NCBI GenBank assembly: GCA_002839535.1
Contig: PGYF01000088.1
Location: 1 to 8,017 of the forward strand
Direction of reading: 5' to 3'
Length of the DNA stretch: 8,017 bases
Source: Nitrospira bacterium HGW-Nitrospira-1
GTDB lineage: Bacteria; Nitrospirota; Thermodesulfovibrionia; Thermodesulfovibrionales; UBA6898
Shown here: piece by piece, positions 6,180 through 8,017 of the stretch
Position numbering within the stretch: the first letter of the stretch is position 1
How the letters are laid out: every line of letters begins with the position of its first letter
The notes under the pieces: model-generated
What the model was told of the DNA's origin: nothing
Database searches by the model: none
The model's input: the letters and a program-made list of their open reading frames with translations, nothing else
Position numbers and translations under genes: made by a program

Positions 6180-6213
6180 GGTGCCGAAGGCGGAGGCGTT
6201 ATTGCTCCTCTCT

Positions 6214-6606
6214 TTATCTGCTTCCATCATTGCAGACACATTTTCCTATTTCTGTTTTCCTGGACTCATCGTAAACTATATTACAGGTACAGGGATTTGT
6301 GTCTATGTCCTCTTCCTGCTCAGAATAACCAAAGACCTGTTGAGGTTGCATCATACGCATACCGCGGATACCGCCGTTGACAACACGCACCAGGGCTGTG
6401 GGGTGGTCAATAGCATTTAAGGCAATGGCCGGGGGCGTCTCTTTCCCTTCATAACGGATTGTGCCGTAGCCGGCTGAGGGATTATCATAAGATGCGCCGG
6501 ACCAGTCCCCATCCTTGCTGGCATCCCAATATGGTTTGGGGGTAATTGTCAGCGCGCCTTTGCGCCCTGTGAATCTCCGCCGTAACTCGGCGGTGCACCA
6601 TGAAGA
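6214..6606 (-). pseudogene. C-terminal segment of the exoprotein gene, in a shifted frame
   Basis: Beyond the stop at 6551-6549, the frame offset by -1 is open from 6606 down to a TAA at 6216-6214. From about 6558 it reads GALTITPKPYWDASKDGDWS and on through YGTIRYEGKETPPAIAL to a tail with two CxC pairs. GALTIT is the familiar strand that closes MBG-type domains, and this kind of segment normally follows the MBG motif seen at the end of the main frame. It lacks a start codon of its own, so it is read as the severed C-terminus of the same protein. The cause could be a true mutation, a sequencing indel or an internal deletion. The upstream part of this frame (6606-6560, SSWCTAELRRRF) is probably not coding. 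Confidence 0.75.
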
Positions 6607-8017
6607 TTAGAAGATAGATAAGATACAGGTTTGTTGTATTCAAGATAGGTTATGCCGCTCTCTCCATAGTAACGCCTGCCATCATAGGTCTTGCTGTCGT
6701 CGTTTGCTTTAATAGTAAACGGAGTCAGAAAATTCCTGAGCAAGGGATAGGTCTTGCCGTCATAAATGCGCCAAACCTTGCCTGTGCCGCCTTGGCCGTC
6801 AATATCCCAGCCTGCACCGGTAAAAATAGAGAGTGTTTTCATCTCTGCTGTAGTTTTAGCGCTGCAGTTAGTGATGGTCCCGTTATTAAAACCCGCGGCA
6901 TTTGCCTGACCTGAGGTTGTTTGATCCCAAAAACTATTTTGGATAGTCGCAGTGCCGGGAGACCACCAAGAGTTTGCTCCCACAAGCCCGCCTACCCAAG
7001 GATGAGTTGATGTTACTTGGCCAATAGCATAGCTGTTTTCAATAATAGCACCTGAGTCATTCTGGCCCACCAAGCCGCCAGCAGGGACATTAGCATTTAC
7101 ATTACCTGTAGCGTAACAATTTCTAATAATGTTTGTTGCTCCATTCCAGATAAAGAGATTGTCTCCTGTCAGCCCGCCGGCAGCGCCGGCACCAGTATGC
7201 GAGACATTACCTGTTGCAAAGCTGTTTTCAAGTATGCTCCCATACTCGTGGCTTCCCACCAGTCCACCACTCCAATAACCAATAGGAGAGGATGTTACAT
7301 TACCTGTTGCATAGCTATTAGTGATAGTGGCATTCAGCCGGTTTGTTCCTGCCAACCCGCCAACATGGCCATTACCACTTATATTGCCTGTAGCGTGAGA
7401 ATTATGGATTTCGCTTCCATACATATTCGCTCCAATTAGTCCACCGGCGCCGCCGCCGCTCCATCCACCATTCCAGGTGCCGCTCACATTGCATGTAGCA
7501 TAACTATTGTAGATAAAATTTTTCTTATCATAGATTATTGTTCCAGACGGATCTGTATGATTCACAGACGACGCACCCCCCGCGAGTCCGCCAACCGTAC
7601 CTTGTCCAATTATGCTCCCGCCAACTATACCTGTATTCCTTATGTCCGCGCCAACTGCATATCCGAAAAACCCAACATTATCTGTAACAGGCCTGTTTAT
7701 GTGAAGTCCTGTAATTTTATGCCCCAGGCCATCAAAGGCGCCGGTGAAGGGTGATGTTGCATTACCTACTGGCTCAAAGCCTGCACCGCCGTTCCATACG
7801 GATGTTGCAGAGGCATCAATATCATTGCCAAGGGCATAGTGTCCCGCAAGGTTACCGTTCATCCCCTGTAAATCAGCAGCGGTGGTAGAGCCTGCCGCGC
7901 CCAGGCTGTTAAGAAGAGCGTAGTCAACGCCATTTATATAGAGAAAGCCGGTGCCTGACCGGCCGGGAAAATCCACCCTGCCCCTGAAAGTTCCATCCGG
8001 ATTAAAACCGCACTTGA
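6549..8017 (-). CDS. GLUG-repeat filamentous-haemagglutinin-like exoprotein (TpsA), partial and frameshifted
   Basis: The 5' part is outside the window: the frame is open to 8017 and reads KCGFNPDGTFRGRVDFPGRS just before and across a GTG at 7976, which is therefore internal. In order come the entry segment LAGHYALGNDIDAS and TGAFDGLGHKITGLHINRP, then seven GG-L-x-G turns, each followed by an NSxATGNV-type strand (GGLIGAN, GGLAGTN, GGLVGSH, GGLTGDN, GGLVGQN, GGLVGAN): the GLUG motif of right-handed beta-helix adhesins. After NSFWDQTTSG comes a linker ending WRIYDGKTYPLLRNFLTPFT, then a MBG-like domain opening IKANDDSKTYDG and breaking at YGGDSQGAKAR-stop. The N-terminal TPS secretion domain would lie upstream. 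Linkage to the POTRA transporter supports secretion by two-partner export and a role in adhesion or surface structure. The C-terminal continuation lies in another frame at 6214-6558. Confidence 0.88.
   Translation of the reverse strand, partial: KCGFNPDGTFRGRVDFPGRSGTGFLYINGVDYALLNSLGAAGSTTAADLQGMNGNLAGHYALGNDIDASATSVWNGGAGFEPVGNATSPFTGAFDGLGHKITGLHINRPVTDNVGFFGYAVGADIRNTGIVGGSIIGQGTVGGLAGGASSVNHTDPSGTIIYDKKNFIYNSYATCNVSGTWNGGWSGGGAGGLIGANMYGSEIHNSHATGNISGNGHVGGLAGTNRLNATITNSYATGNVTSSPIGYWSGGLVGSHEYGSILENSFATGNVSHTGAGAAGGLTGDNLFIWNGATNIIRNCYATGNVNANVPAGGLVGQNDSGAIIENSYAIGQVTSTHPWVGGLVGANSWWSPGTATIQNSFWDQTTSGQANAAGFNNGTITNCSAKTTAEMKTLSIFTGAGWDIDGQGGTGKVWRIYDGKTYPLLRNFLTPFTIKANDDSKTYDGRRYYGESGITYLEYNKPVSYLSSNLHGAPPSYGGDSQGAKAR
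6920..7620 (-). repeat. Degenerate tandem repeats encoding GLUG units
   Basis: On the plus strand a motif close to ACATTACCTGTAGCATAGC recurs at about 7099, 7204, 7297, 7381 and 7486, spaced 105, 93, 84 and 105 bases, all multiples of three. Each copy encodes NSxATGNV and is followed on the plus strand by a CCCRCCAG-like copy of GGLVG. Units of 28-35 codons form successive beta-helix turns. Copies are diverged but share blocks of 10-17 bases, so unit gain or loss by recombination is possible. Confidence 0.8.

Noticed and set aside
6181..6420. Plus-strand open frame of 79 codons with hydrophobic N-terminus
   Set aside because: It lies antisense to the C-terminal segment of the exoprotein, whose translation is family-like; the hydrophobic look comes from reading the complement, and it has no RBS-supported context.
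6549..6570. Programmed -1 ribosomal frameshift at GCAAAGG
   Set aside because: The bases do not form a classical slippery heptamer and no clear stimulatory structure follows; mutation, deletion or sequencing error is simpler.
7974..7976. GTG at 7976 as true start of the GLUG protein
   Set aside because: The frame is open and protein-like from there to the window edge, no SD precedes it, and no signal peptide or TPS domain follows, so it is internal.

Overview
The window most likely comes from a Gram-negative (diderm) bacterium. It carries a two-partner secretion outer-membrane transporter, a lipoprotein with a clear lipobox, and the C-terminal part of a very repetitive secreted adhesin. Small stand-alone RRM proteins and C-rich palindromic dispersed repeats recall Nitrospirota or deltaproteobacterial-type genomes, but that placement is a low-confidence inference because no phylogenetic marker is present.

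Left edge (1-~108): the outward-facing end of what looks like an insertion sequence, with the first 13 codons of a minus-strand gene whose ribosome binding site is folded into a hairpin. Next (~120-705) is a single plus-strand unit: a sigma70-like promoter, an RRM RNA-binding protein gene (207-527), and one or two candidate intrinsic terminators. The stronger terminator straddles the 3' end of the converging purE.

The rest (692-8017) is one long minus-strand run, read right to left. It starts with the C-terminal part of a GLUG-repeat filamentous-haemagglutinin-like exoprotein (TpsA), which runs off the right edge and is broken by a frameshift near 6550-6566. A C-rich direct repeat and a perfect 21-bp inverted repeat follow. 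Then come a SurA/parvulin-like lipoprotein, a two-TM HAMP protein without an output domain, a small exported HExxH...E (gluzincin-like) putative peptidase, a POTRA/ShlB-type transporter (TpsB), purD and purE. From the lipoprotein to purE the genes overlap or lie within about 20 bp, so they look co-transcribed and translationally coupled.

Inferred logic: TpsB would export TpsA. The parvulin-like lipoprotein could hold unfolded TpsA in the periplasm. The HAMP protein and the HEAAH protein could act in sensing or processing at the envelope. That three-gene block between exoprotein and transporter, followed directly by two purine genes, is the most unusual aspect of the window. Points for a second look are the frameshift or internal deletion in tpsA, its C-terminal tail with two CxC pairs, the palindrome/repeat cluster that supplies the lipoprotein's start codon, and the transporter's missing C-terminal aromatic residue.
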